Shown here: positions 11,172 to 21,374 of the stretch, piece by piece
Numbering within the stretch: position 1 is the stretch's first letter
Layout of the letters: every line of letters starts with the position of its first letter
Source of the DNA: Hermatobates lingyangjiaoensis
Lineage: Eukaryota; Arthropoda; Insecta; Hemiptera; Hermatobatidae
Assembly (NCBI GenBank): GCA_026182355.1
Contig: JAPFBL010000070.1
Location: 855,501-919,500, forward strand
Length of the DNA: 64,000 bases
Reading direction: 5' to 3'
Position numbers and translations under genes: made by a program
Notes under the pieces: generated by a model
Database searches by the model: none
What the model saw: the letters and a program-made list of their open reading frames with translations, nothing else
Told to the model about the DNA's origin: nothing

Positions 11172-11372
11172 GGAGGGGCTAGATTAGCTCAGTCGTTAAC
11201 GTACCCGCCTCTGAATTGCTAGGTCTGGAGTTTGATACATACCAAGCCCTCGATTTATTTACGTGAGAGATGAATAAATCTGTGCACATCATCCCTCGCA
11301 CAGAACGTTAAACCGTCGGTTCCGAGCCTGTACGATGTCAGGCACTCGTTAAAGATCCGTACTCGTTATCTA
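11172..11372 (+). mobile_element. tRNA-derived SINE, 3'-truncated
   Basis: The copy has an A-box TTAGCTCAGTCGTTAACG, a B-box-like GGAGTTTGATACATACC, then the family body with GAACGTTAAACCGTCGG and CAGGCACTCGTTAAAGATCC. It stops where the next copy begins, giving two SINEs head to tail. Confidence 0.8.
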
Positions 11373-11383
11373 ATAACAGACAG

Positions 11384-11756
11384 GTTCACACAGTGGTTAA
11401 CGGTATCGCCTCTGAACTGGTAGGTCCGGGGTTCGATCCTCATCTTGCCCTCGATTTATTCACGAAAGAGGTGAATACATCTTAGCACAACATTCCTCGG
11501 AAAGAACGTTAAACTGTTGGTCCTGAGCCTGTAAAATGTCAGGTACTCGTTAAAGATCCCTCTTCTATACACTCTTGAGTTAGGCAAAATTTAGATCTCC
11601 CAATGTAGAACCAACAGGTATCATGGTTCGTCCATTAGTAAAATGGGTGCCAAATAATAAATGAGTCAAAATTTCCATCACTAGAACAGCACTAAAAGGT
11701 GAATACCGTTTAAGCGTGGGCATGAGAACTCTAACAAGCAAACAAACAAGATTATC
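11384..11756 (+). mobile_element. tRNA-derived SINE, tail type 1
   Basis: The head has GGTTCACACAGTGGTTAACG and the B-box GGGGTTCGATCC. The body reads GATTTATTCACGAAAGAGG, then GAACGTTAAACTGTTGG and GTACTCGTTAAAGATCC. The tail carries AAATGGGTGCCAAATAATAA, GCACTAAAAGGTGAATACC and a terminal CAAACAAACAAG. Copies at 40379-40776 and 44448-44812 share this tail. Confidence 0.85.
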
Positions 11757-12498
11757 CCCTACCAAACTTAAATTAGATACTCAAGTGTTATTTTACTCTA
11801 AACTGTAACTATACTAAACAGCACCTCTATCGTAATTTAAAATACAACTTTACATAATATGTATCATGCATTCAATTAATAATTCCAAATGGATTCCATA
11901 TGCAGTGAAAGATCTTGAGTATAATGTGGTCATTCGTTCAACTATGACCTATTGATGCTTGGTATGGTTCAGGGCTGTGACCACGAACAAGACGTGCATC
12001 TAAATTGTCCAGAATAAATATGCCTTCGTTTTAGACAGGAGTTATTTATACGCTGGAAGTGTGAGCATGGAATATGATTTGAGAAGGATTCTATTTATGA
12101 CCTCACACATCTTACCAGTAACACTTAATGAAGACATAAACTAACCTTCCACGATACAAATCTTCTTGCCCCAACACTTAACTCAAATGTCAACCTTTAC
12201 CAACCTTTTTAAATCCCTATAAAACCTTATCTCAGCTCCTGAACCCCTTTCAATTCTAATTAGTAGTAACCCGACAATTTTATAACTTCTAACCTAAAAT
12301 AAACCACAGAGAACACCGTTTCATTTGAAATATCAATGCAATAGTTGTAATATTTATTGACTTGCACACATGTCTATATAAATAAAAGAAATAACTGATA
12401 TTGCTTATAACTGACTCATTTAAAGTTTTTTTTTATACATTAGAGAAATTGATGTATATCGATTTAACTCTTAAAACTACTCTTAAAAAAATGGCTGT
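11757..12498. other. AT-rich DNA, nothing recognised
   Basis: No coding motif or repeat arm was recognised in this stretch. Confidence 0.45.
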
Positions 12499-12880
12499 CT
12501 GTTTGTTTGTCCAAAAATTTTGTTACAAGTAAACTTAGCCACCATAAGTCATAGCAAGCTGAAACTTTGATAGACAATTTGTTTAAGTCTAACTTAAAAA
12601 GCTAAGATTTGAATGGATTGGAAATACAACTTAGAAGCAAAGTTATGGACTTTTAAACTAAGTTTGGCTGGCTGAACAGGTATATCAACTAATAATAGCA
12701 ACTTGTTACACTATAAGGCTCCTAAAAATATACCTGCATATTTTTAAAATAAAAATCACACAGACAAATTTTTTTAAAGGTGGATTCGGTTTCTCATATA
12801 TATATAACCTATGGATAACTTAAAATGATTCAGGTCTAAGCAATATACAAACAAAAACTGTATAGATATAGAGGTATATG
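12499..12880. repeat. dispersed repeat E, two rearranged halves
   Basis: The segment 12510-12690 matches 46745-46930 in the same orientation (shared AAAATTTTGTTACAAGTAAA and AGCTGAAACTTTGA). The segment 12770-12870 matches 46620-46730 in the opposite orientation (shared TTCAAGT/ACTTAAA, CAAAAACCGAATCCACC). The 46-kb copy is continuous, so this locus has undergone an inversion or is a nested composite. Function is unknown. Confidence 0.5.
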
Positions 12881-12942
12881 ATTTTAAGATATTATTATCA
12901 ACCGTCATACCTCGTCTATCGCTGTTGAAGTCGCCCGACCGG

Positions 12943-12965
12943 TTTCGCAATGGCTGCATCATCAA
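12943..12965 (-). ncRNA. hammerhead-like motif, 3' of PLE-1
   Basis: The minus strand reads TTGATGA, a GCAGCCATTGC hairpin, then GAAACCGGTCGGG. The palindrome ACCGGT sits where stem III would form. It lies about 170 bases downstream of the endonuclease end of PLE-1 and in the same orientation, as expected for that element's 3' terminal repeat. The first core base is T instead of C. Confidence 0.5.
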
Positions 12966-13132
12966 TGGGACTAATGTTACATTCCAAAATCACGGATATC
13001 TATTTTAACTCAATGGTGCCAATATATATGCCTAAATTTCCTACCTAACAGTTTTATTTTATTTTGTGTAATCTGTTTTTTGTCTTTTAAACTTTAAGTC
13101 GTCTCTGTCCTGTCCGTCCTGTCGTCTTTTCG

Positions 13133-14937
13133 TGATTTTTATTGCTTTAAATATTATGTCTCACCGGTGCTTAATTTGTTCGTTTACTAGGTTATCAGTA
13201 TTTGTGTGTTTATATATTTCCATTTCCTCTATTACATTTAATCTTTTACCTTTTTGTCCTATTTTAATTAATTTCATTGAGTTTTCCATACTGTCGGGTT
13301 CGTGTCCATGTTTTTTTAAATGCTCAGCAAAATATGATTTATTCGTGTTATTTACACAATCATTATTTTATTTATGTTCTTTGTTTAATGTTCTTCCAGT
13401 TTGCCATATGTATATCTGTTTAGAGTCTTTACACTTTAATTTATATACACCGCTTTTATCACATATATTATTTTTACAATCCATTCCCATATTTATTATT
13501 TGTTTTATTGTATTATTAGTTTTGAAACCTACCTTGACATTATATTGGTTTATTAACTTAGCAATTTTATGACTGACTTCTCCTAAATATGTTAAGATGT
13601 ATATTTATTATTATTATTAACATCATTCTTGTTGTGGCTATTATAAGGTTTTTTATTTTTTCTGTTTTTTAGCATTTTATTTACTAAGTTTGAATTATAT
13701 CCGTTGTTAATAGCTATTGCTTTTATTATATTAAGTTCTTTATTGAAGTTATCTTCGTTCATAGGTATTGATAATAGTCTATCTATCATAAAACGGAATG
13801 CTGAAAGTTTTTGCTGCGGAGGCTGCATGGAAGCTTTATGTATCGTTATATCTGTCGTAGTTGGTTTCCTATATATTTTAAATTTTATACTGTTTCTAAC
13901 TTTTTCTATTGTTATGTCCAAGAAATTTAACTTATTGTCTATTTCTATTTCGTACTTGAATTTTATTTTATTATGTAACGAATTGAGATAATTATTTATA
14001 TCTATTATTTGATTATCATCATTTACATTATTTACGATTAGGAAGGAGTCATCTACAAATCTACTGTAATGAACAAAATCGAATTTATCTATTAAATGAT
14101 TAACATACGTCTTTTCTAATTCTTGTAAGAAAACTTGTGATAAAATTGCTGATAACGGATTTCCCATTCCTAACCCATCCTTAGCCGAATAGAATTTGTT
14201 ATTAAATTTAAAATAGTTCTGTTTAATGATTGTATTTGTTATTTTTATTATTTCATCAATATTATTGGTTACATTATCTTCTTTAGTTATTTTACGTAGT
14301 ATATTTATGGTTTCGGTAATAGGTGTCGAAGTATACAAATTTTCTATATCAAATAACACTAGTTTTGTTTTTTCATTTACTTTTATGTATTTTATTTTGT
14401 TTATTAGTTCTGTAGTATTTTTAATGGAGTACAAATTTGTAAGCCTAACCTTAACTTTTATTATTTTAGCTATTTCTTTTGCTATTTTATATGCAGGGGC
14501 ATTTCTATAATTTATTACCCGTCTTATTGGTTCATTTATCTTATGTACCTTAATTTGTGATTTTAATTCGGGGGCACTTAGATTCATATTTAAAAATTTA
14601 TAGAAATCATTCAGATTTATTACATTATAGCACTTATGTATTACATTTCTAATTACATTATTCAATTTTTTAGTTGGGTCACTTTATAATATATCGAAAT
14701 TATTTTTACCTATAAATTCTTCCGTTTTCATAATATAATCTGATTTAGTAACTATTACGATTGCATTACTTTTATCTGCTTTAGTAGCTATCGCATTTGC
14801 TTTATCAAGTTTCTTTCTAATATCTTTGAGGACCTTATTATTATTATTTTTACTTTTAGTTGGTTTGTTATTTTTATTATTTATGAAGTTAAATGTCTGA
14901 TGTGGTTTTGTTCTTCGATTGGTGTTCGTCTGCTAGT
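13133..14937 (-). pseudogene. Penelope-like RT/GIY-YIG polyprotein (PLE-1), decayed
   Basis: This is a nearly full-length PLE gene on the minus strand. The start reads PHQTFNFINN, then KADKSNAIVIVTKSDYIMKT, and a stop at 14684-14686 interrupts it. The main open frame (13592-14665, 357 codons) holds RT motifs: A at residues 105-113 (FDIENLYTS), B at 164-176 (GLGMGNPLSAILS), C at 202-206 (RFVDD), D (KLNFLDI) and E (YRKPTTTD). After a frameshift near 13600, in a TTA-repeat, the endonuclease region continues as ILTYLGEVSHKIAKLI and GVYKLKCKDSKQIYIWQTGR. YIW replaces the usual YIG, and a stop follows EHK at about 13365. The RT part is unbroken, so decay may be recent. PLE proteins copy their RNA and nick target DNA in the nucleus. 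Confidence 0.88.
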
Positions 14938-15204
14938 TCCATAACACAATAATTCAGCAGCACTGAGCCTTGCTCTCAAACTGCAAAAATACTGTATGCA
15001 TTGTAGTGTAGGGAAATATGCTTTGACCGTGGCTGTTACTTTCATTACTATACATATATAGACTTCAATACAAATACATAGTACTATATACTCGTAGATA
15101 CAGAGTACTATATAGATATGCAGTATAGATAGAGATATTGAGTACTACACACAAATAGAGTACTATACACAGATATATATACCATATAGAGTATATATAT
15201 ATAT
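14938..15204. other. unassigned AT-rich DNA
   Basis: Directly upstream of PLE-1 the similarity to PLE proteins stops. No promoter was identified. The stretch 15050-15200 is low-complexity, with repeated ATAGAGTACTATA-like words. Confidence 0.4.
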
Positions 15205-15556
15205 ACAAAATTAAAGTTTATCAGGACTCGGTCAATTCTTCAGATTCAAATTAAACTCCCATTGCTAATGTTTTGGTTTTTATTTAAAGCCTTTTTCATA
15301 GTCCTAAAAAACAGAGGAAATATAAGAAATAATTCAATCATTCAAAAATCAAACGTACTTAAAGCGGATAAATAGTTACAAATAAGAAATTATCTCTTAT
15401 ATTTCCTCTGTTTTGTTGGTCTATGAAGAAGGTTTTAAATAAAAACCAAAACGTTGGCAATGAGAGTTTAATTTATATAATTAATACATTAATTCACAAA
15501 TTAATATTTTCTGAAGAACTGACTGAGTCCTGATAAATTTTAATTTTGTTTCAGTT
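15205..15556. repeat. PLE pLTR pair, inverted (family B)
   Basis: Arms of about 115-165 bp (15205-15321 and 15390-15556) repeat the words AAAGTTTATCAGGACTCGGT and GGTTTTAAATAAAAACC, with AAAACGTTGGC in place of GAAACGTTGGC. A (TA)n tract lies on both sides. The right arm has a 40-bp AT-rich insertion at about 15475-15510. Confidence 0.6.
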
Positions 15557-15599
15557 TCACGGGTGATACTTTTATCATTATATATATATATAAGTTTCA

Positions 15600-15775
15600 C
15601 GGTTAATCTCAAACACGGAACTAAGCAACAAAAGCACTTACTGTCTCTAATTTTGTTGGAACCATCATCAGGAGAGTTGAGATAGGGACACCAAACGCAC
15701 TTGTAAAGCGACGGTTGGAGACCAACAGTGTTGTCACACGCGTGCCCGGTTCAAGTGAGGTAAGAAAAATTAACT
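15600..15775 (-). repeat. PLE pLTR fragment (family C) with CTGATGA motif
   Basis: On the minus strand the order is GGTCTCCAACCGTCGC, then GTTTGGTGTCCCTATCTC, CTCCTGATGATGGTTCCAAC and AAAATTAGAGACAG. The CTGATGA core and hairpin are present, but GAAA is replaced by AAAATT, so it is probably not an active hammerhead. Related copies are at 16140-16250, 20340-20480 and 37600-37720. Confidence 0.55.
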
Positions 15776-16139
15776 AAGGATAAGAAAGTGAAAATGAAGA
15801 AAATTAGGAAATATAATTACTAAAAACTTAAAAGATATTAACGGAGAAAATTAAGAGAAAATAGCTGAAACAACATAAAATCTAGGAATATAAATAATAA
15901 ATACTTATCATATATACTAAATAGATAAATGCATATATATATCAGTTGTTGCCTGTCTTCGGAGCGATTCATATCTATCTTCCTGATGATGAGGCCATTG
16001 AAATATAGTAGTGAGTTTCTTTTTCATTTCTGTGTGTCCTTTTTGTGTGTGTATATATGGTATGTATACTTCCTCGTTGGAAATAAGATCTGAAACGGAC
16101 AAATATAGTTGAATGTAGAAAAAGACACATAGAGAAATC

Positions 16140-16250
16140 AAAAGCACACACTTACAGTCTCCAATTTTTGGTTTGAACCATCTTCAGGAGAGGTAAGAGA
16201 GGGAAACTAAGCGCACTGGTTCAGAGAAGGTTGGAGACCGTGGAGGGTCT
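16140..16250 (-). repeat. PLE pLTR fragment (family C)
   Basis: This minus-strand copy has the same order as the one at 15600-15775, with CTGAAGATGGTTCAAACC followed by AAAAATTGGAGAC. The small minus-strand frame at 15917-16147 that leads into it (MLLISLCVFFYIQLYLSVS) has no motif. Confidence 0.5.
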
Positions 16251-16273
16251 ATATTTCATTTTTCTACATTCAC

Positions 16274-16304
<31 letters not shown>

Positions 16305-16309
16305 TACAA

Positions 16310-16605
16310 AACTAAAGTTTATCGGGATTTGGTCAGTTCTTCAGGTTCAAATTAAACTCTCATTGCCAATGTTTCATCTTTATTTAAAACCTTTTTCATA
16401 GGCAGAAGTATAAATTTTGAAACAGAAAAACGAAGTATCACATTACTATTTCATTGTCACGTGTTCATTCAAACTATAGTTGTTGTTGAAATCCACAAGC
16501 TATTTTTCTTTGTAAAATAATTTGTAATGAGAGTTTAATTTGAACCTGAAGAACTGACCAAGTCCCGATAAACTTTAGTTTTGTTTTTATTCCACGATCG
16601 ATACT
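16310..16605. repeat. PLE pLTR pair, inverted (family B)
   Basis: Arms at about 16310-16440 and 16495-16605 share AAACTAAAGTTTATCGGGA and CAGTTCTTCAGGTTCAAATT. Only the left arm keeps the hairpin-plus-GAAACATTGGC block, so the right arm is deleted there. (TA)n precedes the left arm. Confidence 0.6.
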
Positions 16606-16627
16606 TTTATCAATTTATATATAATGT

Positions 16628-16692
16628 TGACAAGATATTTAATGAGGTATGTTTAAAAGAAGGTTTGCTCCCAAAGTATACCAATATATATA
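16628..16692 (+). pseudogene. PLE ORF N-terminal fragment ending in (TA)n
   Basis: The plus strand reads DKIFNEVCLKEGLLPKYTN and then IYIY as the sequence enters a (TA)n tract. This is the clearest copy of the recurrent PLE end motif. The 5' side is truncated after only a few codons of the conserved region. Confidence 0.65.
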
Positions 16693-16857
16693 TATACCAA
16701 ATAGATATTCAATATAGAGAACTTGAGTTTGAACCGTATGATTAGCTATTTTTCTGTAAATTTTTTGCTTTCTTCCGTTTTGCTAATCTGACGATATATC
16801 TATTTATGAACCAACTTTTCAGTGTCCTGCTTATAGAAATATGATTACAAAATTCTA

Positions 16858-16970
16858 GAACAATGTTTTGTTCTGTTTTGTATAGTGTTGTATGTTTTGG
16901 TTTTTAATTAATTAGTTTGTGGTATGTAGTTGTATTTGTGGCAGAAAGGAAAATAAAACTTTGTATATAA
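16858..16970 (-). repeat. PLE 5'-leader repeat, copy 1
   Basis: This copy is nearly identical to 19272-19370 (shared GTTGTATGTTTTGGTTTTTA, GTGGTATGTAGTTGTATTT, AGAAAGGAAAATAAAACT). At the 19-kb locus it lies directly upstream, on the minus strand, of a PLE-like coding remnant. I infer a PLE leader. Here no coding part follows. Confidence 0.5.
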
Positions 16971-17104
16971 CCAAACACACGTTAAACTTTTCTATACACT
17001 ACGCACTTAGTCTCATTTATTGAAGTTATCACTATCTATACAGAGAAGCATTTCAAAAAAAAGTTTAAATTAAATTTCTCATACACTACACAACTAATGT
17101 TGCT

Positions 17105-17680
17105 AAACTCTTTGGGGGTTGTCTAGTCAAAAACTCAACTCTGTTTCCAAAGTTTCGAAAACTTGTATTTTCATTATCAGGGATACAAAAAATATGTAAT
17201 TCATTATAGTAACAAAAATATAGGATTAAAACCAGGAAAAAGTGATAATATTTAATGATAACTTACACTGAGTGTAGGAGTTAAAATCAAAAGGTCCTAA
17301 CTAACCTTATCTGAGGAGGTTATATACTTGTTACTATAAAGTATGAGAATTAACAAATAAATAGTAGTATACATTTTAAGGTAAAAAAATTATAAGCTCA
17401 AATATCATATGGAGGAAGTAAGCAAAGGTAAAAACAACATAAACAGTAGGTAACAATAAATAGAAGCAGAAATCATAGAGGGTTACGAAAAGAAAATAAT
17501 GACATCAAGATTGAAATTTGTTTAGTGAAATTATGGTACATAACACTCAGTTCTTCTAAATCCTTTTGAGTATTTGAGGGTTTTGGGGTCAAAAAATAAA
17601 TAAATGTTTATATAAATTTTCGAAATATTGGAAGACAAAATGAGTTTTTAACCAGACAACCCTCAAAGAGTGAGAGGTGT
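17105..17680. repeat. inverted PLE-type repeat with distant arms (family F)
   Basis: Arms 17105-17160 and 17620-17680 are inverted copies (words GGGTTGTCTAGTCAAAAACT and AGTTTTTAACCAGACAACCC). They flank about 460 bp of featureless AT-rich DNA. The left arm continues into the hammerhead-like motif at 17153-17180. The right arm keeps only the CGAAATATTGG side. Confidence 0.55.
17153..17180 (-). ncRNA. hammerhead-like motif
   Basis: The minus strand reads CTGATAA, a GAAAATACAAGTTTTC hairpin, then GAAACTTTGG. The core G at the sixth position is replaced by A, so activity is doubtful. Its position inside an inverted arm matches the other PLE cassettes. Confidence 0.45.
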
Positions 17681-17897
17681 GTATGGGAGAGGGGGAGAGC
17701 AAAACTGATGAAGCCTCATTCTACATGGCTCCACTGTGGCTCTAATAGAGAGGCCATTATGTGTCCTCTGCAGTTCAATCACATTCAGGGCATCACTCAG
17801 CCTGGCTGCTAACTACGCCAAAGAAATACATAATCAATCCAACAGCAAAAATTACGACACACACACACGCACACTCACATATATATATATATATAGA

Positions 17898-18114
17898 TGT
17901 GGAAGTTTTTAGAGAAAGTCGGACAAATAAACTATTGCTAGTTCGTATTAAACTATACAATTGATTAATAGTCCTTACATTGATTTACAATAAAAACACC
18001 ATAAAAACACTAACTGGGATACACTGTCCATTCACAAGTGATGTCAAGACAACGAACTGTGCAATCACAGGTCAACCAACCAGGCAGTCCTTAGAGCAAA
18101 GATTTAAATTTATA
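17898..18114 (-). repeat. Ty3/gypsy LTR, left copy
   Basis: This 217-bp segment matches 18554-18759 in the same orientation with few differences. On the minus strand the right copy runs from TGTAAATTTGAATC to CTTCCACA, so it has TG/CA ends; this left copy has TA at the first two bases. A purine-rich tract abuts it on the inner side, as expected for a 3' LTR of a minus-strand element. Confidence 0.75.
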
Positions 18115-18126
18115 TCTTCCTCCCCC
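18115..18126 (-). other. polypurine tract
   Basis: The minus strand reads GGGGGAGGAAGA directly before the LTR start. In LTR retrotransposons this site primes plus-strand DNA synthesis. Confidence 0.6.
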
Positions 18127-18173
18127 GGAGACTCTTTTTCTTCAGAAAAAGAGTAAGGCACCAACTTGCTTGC

Positions 18174-18467
18174 ATGAAACAAATTTGCTTCATTGCGTGT
18201 CTTTCTGCACCTAACCTCATAAATAGATTTGGACAAAGATCTGAAATTGTACCTGTATCATTGCAATCTACAAGCCAGGACATAAATGAGGCAAGGGCAC
18301 AGGCATTAATAAACTCGAAGAAGAACTTTCATAAAAATAAAGTAAGGGTGGACCACAATAGGAAAGATCAGGAGTTTAAAGAAGGTGATTTAGTATATAT
18401 TTCAAACGAAAATAAATTAAACCGCAATAAATTAGATGAAGTACGAAGTGGTCCATTCAGAATTAGT
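18174..18467 (+). pseudogene. Ty3/gypsy integrase C-terminal fragment
   Basis: The frame contains ARAQALINSKKNFHKNKVRV and then GDLVYISNENKLNRNKL and SGPFRI. This matches the GPY/F module at the C-terminus of gypsy-type integrases. The catalytic core is missing. The fragment lies on the plus strand, although both flanking LTRs are minus-oriented. Directly after GPFRI the frame runs into an inverted piece of LTR and stops at 18540-18542. Its protein would not be functional. Confidence 0.8.
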
Positions 18468-18549
18468 GTCTTGACATTACTTGTGAATGGACAGTGTATC
18501 CCAGTTAGTGTTTTTATTGTAAATCAATGTAAGGACTGTTAATCAATTT
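18468..18549 (+). repeat. inverted LTR fragment
   Basis: This 82-bp piece is the reverse complement of the inner part of both LTR copies (words ACTTGTGAATGGACAGTG, GTAAATCAATGTAAGGACT). It sits between the integrase fragment and the right LTR, only four bases from the CA end of that LTR. Confidence 0.75.
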
Positions 18550-18553
18550 GTGA

Positions 18554-18759
18554 TGTGGAAGTTTTTAGAGAAAGTCGGACAAATAAACTATTGTTAGTTT
18601 TTATTAGTCTATACAATTGATTAATAGTCCTTACATTGATTTACAATAAAAACACTAACTGGGATACACTGTCCATTCACAAGTGATATCAAGACAACGA
18701 ACTGTGCAATCACAGGTCAACCAACCAGGCAGTCCTTAGAGCAAAGATTCAAATTTACA
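18554..18759 (-). repeat. Ty3/gypsy LTR, right copy
   Basis: This is the direct repeat of the left LTR, with intact TG/CA ends on the minus strand. No primer-binding site follows on the inner side. The inverted LTR fragment lies there instead. A long (TA)n tract follows on the outer side. Confidence 0.75.
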
Positions 18760-18844
18760 TATATATATATATATTATTTATATATATATATATATATAAT
18801 ATTATATATATAATATCTAATAATATATATTATATATATATTAA

Positions 18845-18965
18845 AATATACAATTAGTATATTTTGGGAGCAGACCTTCATTTAAACATGTTTTATTAAA
18901 GAGTATGCCGATTTTCATTTTTGTCCTTTTTCTGTTTAATTTTTCAAGTTTCCTAAACTTAGTTT
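18845..18965 (-). pseudogene. PLE ORF N-terminal remnant at a (TA)n end
   Basis: The minus strand reads LKTKFRKLEKLNRKRTKM followed by KIGILFNKTCLNEGLLPK and YTN, then enters the (TA)n tract. It matches the recurrent motif at 4884, 16628, 31213 and 48 kb. Charged KLEK-type stretches could form a coiled coil. Confidence 0.6.
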
Positions 18966-19006
18966 TCAACCCTTCAGGTAATATATACATCAATATATAA
19001 TTTGAT

Positions 19007-19260
19007 TTAGAAATGACACTTAAGGCCTAGGTTTATTAGGCAAGTTTGGTGCTGGGTTAATTTGGTCTTTGAGAGGGTGATGAAGAAGTCTTCAGATTTC
19101 GGTAAGCAGAAGCCTCCTTGATACAGGTTATTCAGTTTCTTAAGGGTATATAGCGACTTTTTGTGGTCATAGTTTGTGAGAATCACAGACAGTGCCTGCA
19201 TGAGGTCTTCGTGGAGTACAGTACTTGTACTGTCTTGCAAAGTACGGCGTAGGTTGTTGA
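19007..19260 (-). pseudogene. PLE-like upstream ORF fragment
   Basis: The minus-strand frame includes LHEDLMQALSVILTNYDHKK, then FCLPKSEDFFITLSKTKLTQ and HQTCLINLGLKCHF before a stop. The last part resembles the LTxxxxxLLxxGLxF block that precedes the reverse transcriptase in PLE proteins. The FNKTCLNEGLLPKYTN block lies downstream of it here, the reverse of the usual order, so two fragments may be joined. The leader-like repeat at 19272-19370 lies directly upstream. Confidence 0.45.
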
Positions 19261-19271
19261 AATCACCAGGT

Positions 19272-19370
19272 GTATGTTCTGTTTTGTTTAGCGTTGTATG
19301 TTTTGGTTTTTAATTAATTAGTTTGTGGTATGTAGTTGTATTTTTTGCAGAAAGGAAAATAAAACTGTAT
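19272..19370 (-). repeat. PLE 5'-leader repeat, copy 2
   Basis: This is the second copy of the repeat at 16858-16970. It lies immediately upstream (minus strand) of the PLE-like frame at 19007-19260 and is followed on the outer side by a short (TA)n tract. Confidence 0.5.
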
Positions 19371-19379
19371 ATAATATAT

Positions 19380-19560
19380 ATATATGTTTCATTAAAGTAC
19401 ACAGCAGCCTCTGCGTTAACGCAGGGTTGGTACCAGCCCACCCCAAAGCTGTTTGTAAATTGGAGCAGACCAGCTTAAAAGTCGTTAACGCAGAGGCTGC
19501 CGTGTACATTGATAAAATATGTTTACGTAAGGATTTGCTGCCATCATACACACACATCAT
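19380..19560. repeat. fold-back of PLE N-terminal coding ends
   Basis: Inverted arms (about 19394-19424 and 19481-19512) share GCAGCCTCTGCGTTAACG. The plus strand of the right arm reads SLKVVNAEAAVYIDKICLRK and DLLPSYTH, then (TA)n. The left arm reads VNAEAAVYFNET on the minus strand, then (TA)n. This family is close to the 48-50 kb cassette (KIVNAETAVNFND). Confidence 0.65.
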
Positions 19561-19732
19561 ACATATATATATATATATATATATATACAAAACTGACCCA
19601 GTCCTGATAAACTTTAATTTTGCTCCTACCTCACTATTTTTTTGGCTATTTTGCTATTTGTTTCGATGATTTTATTATATATATGAGTCGCCATCCACCC
19701 ACACTATTGAATGCACGTATCTCTTCTTCTTC

Positions 19733-19756
19733 CTGATGACGAACTTTAGTTCGAAA
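19733..19756 (+). ncRNA. hammerhead-like motif
   Basis: The plus strand reads CTGATGA, C, a GAAC/GTTC hairpin with a TTTA loop, then GAAATATT. All conserved core bases are present, with one extra base before stem II. It is bordered by (TA)n on both sides within 100 bp. Confidence 0.5.
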
Positions 19757-19894
19757 TATTATCCAGTAAGTGTTCTCGTTTTTCCATGTATTATCTTTTC
19801 ATTATATATGTATATATAAACTATTATATACAATATAATATTTATATTATGTTGTATATATATATATATATATATAGTATATATGTATAATGGT

Positions 19895-20500
19895 TTCTAT
19901 TCGGTCATCCATAATCAGTTGTGCAGAAGTAAATAATTAGTTGGTAGTGATCAATAGAAACGGAGTTCAAGTGAAGTTCAATTGTAGTTATGCAGTTGTT
20001 GAAAAGGACCCAGTCACTAAGTTAGTAACTGGATCATTTCCAACAGCTGGACGACTCCAATAGATGGATTACTCAAAGAGAACTTAGCAGTCTTACTCTA
20101 CGAGCGTCCGAAGAACCTCGTATTTGGTTGTACCTGGCCTTAATTTAACGAGATAATGATTCATTTAATTAGTTCCTTGTCATTGCATTTATGTTTTATG
20201 TTACTTTTTATTCTCTAATACATTTTTTAACTTTTATTATTTAATTATTTATTTATTATTATTTATTATATATAAATTTAATTATGAATATAATAGGATT
20301 TAATTAAATTATGAATTTATTCATGTCTACCTTATTCTTTGTAACCAGGTGAGTGTGAGGCAACATTATTGGTCTCCAGAAGTCTCTGTACCAGCGTGGT
20401 TGGTTTCCCACTCCTATCTCTTCTGAAGATGGTTCAAACCAAAAATTAGAGACCGTAAGTTTGTATTTTTAATTTCCCTGTGTTTTTTGTCTTCATTGAA
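19895..20500 (+). repeat. PLE pLTR copy (family C), long
   Basis: The order here, TACGAGCGTCCGAAGAACCT, ACCTGGCCTTAATTTAACG, GGCAACATTATTGGTCTCC, CTTCTGAAGATGGTTCAAACC and AAAAATTAGAGACCG, parallels 37020-37720. The CTGAAGA core and hairpin are kept, but GAAA is absent. (TA)n tracts flank the copy. Confidence 0.55.
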
Positions 20501-20544
20501 CTTTATTTGTCCTTTTTGGATCGTATTTTCATTGAATATATATA

Positions 20545-21374
20545 TATATATATATATAAAGATTTTATTAATAACTATTAAAATTTATTAAGATATATTT
20601 ATTTATTACAATATTTTACACAAATTGAACTATATACATAACAAAAATATAGCTGATTAATACTAAATAAATGATAAAATAAAATGCAGCTATGGCAGAA
20701 ATTGATCAATAAAATTAAGATTTCATGAATTAAACATGAAATTGTTTTCATTATTATGAAAATCAAGTTCTCTTACCTAAGAATACGCGAGAATACATTC
20801 AAAGTCAGTGTTTCGCACTCTCTCTCTCACACAGATACATTCTAGCTCCAACCTCTTTTCTTAATCTTGTTAAAGATCCCTAGGATCTTAAAACTGAATT
20901 TAAACTTCTCATTCACTAATTTCATTTGTTGACTGAACGCAGTTCCCATATTTTAACCTCTTACCTCTTACCCGGTTGATTACATTTCCTTTGAGTGTAA
21001 TTTTTCAATTAATATTTCAATAATAAATTTAAAAAAATGGTTATCTAAATCAATTTATTAATTAAATACCTACATAATTTCTTTACTACTTAAACTAATG
21101 ATTAATTTGAATTATATATTTTCAAATCATAAGAATAAGCACATGTGTAGATGAAATCAACCGTTAGTACACCATTAGTGTCACTCGCTAAAATAACTCT
21201 CAGGGAACAGGTCTTTTAACACTTATGAGATTTAAAAGTAAGTATGGACAAGCGAGTTTCCGATAGACACTGGGAGCCAACTCCTAGATCACAGAAAAAA
21301 CACCCATAAAATAGATCAAAGAAATTGAGATAAAGAGTGAGTCTCTCCGATGACATCTGACGACTGTCAGACCA
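20545..21374. other. AT-rich DNA, nothing recognised
   Basis: No motif was recognised. The segment 20810-20830 contains a short CT-rich run. Confidence 0.4.

Noticed and set aside
11172..11245. Possible tRNA gene
   Set aside because: A and B boxes are present, but the sequence continues into the SINE body and recurs in other copies; no cloverleaf acceptor stem is visible.
13704..14510. Plus-strand hydrophobic ORFs opposite PLE-1
   Set aside because: They are shadows of the minus-strand reverse transcriptase frame.
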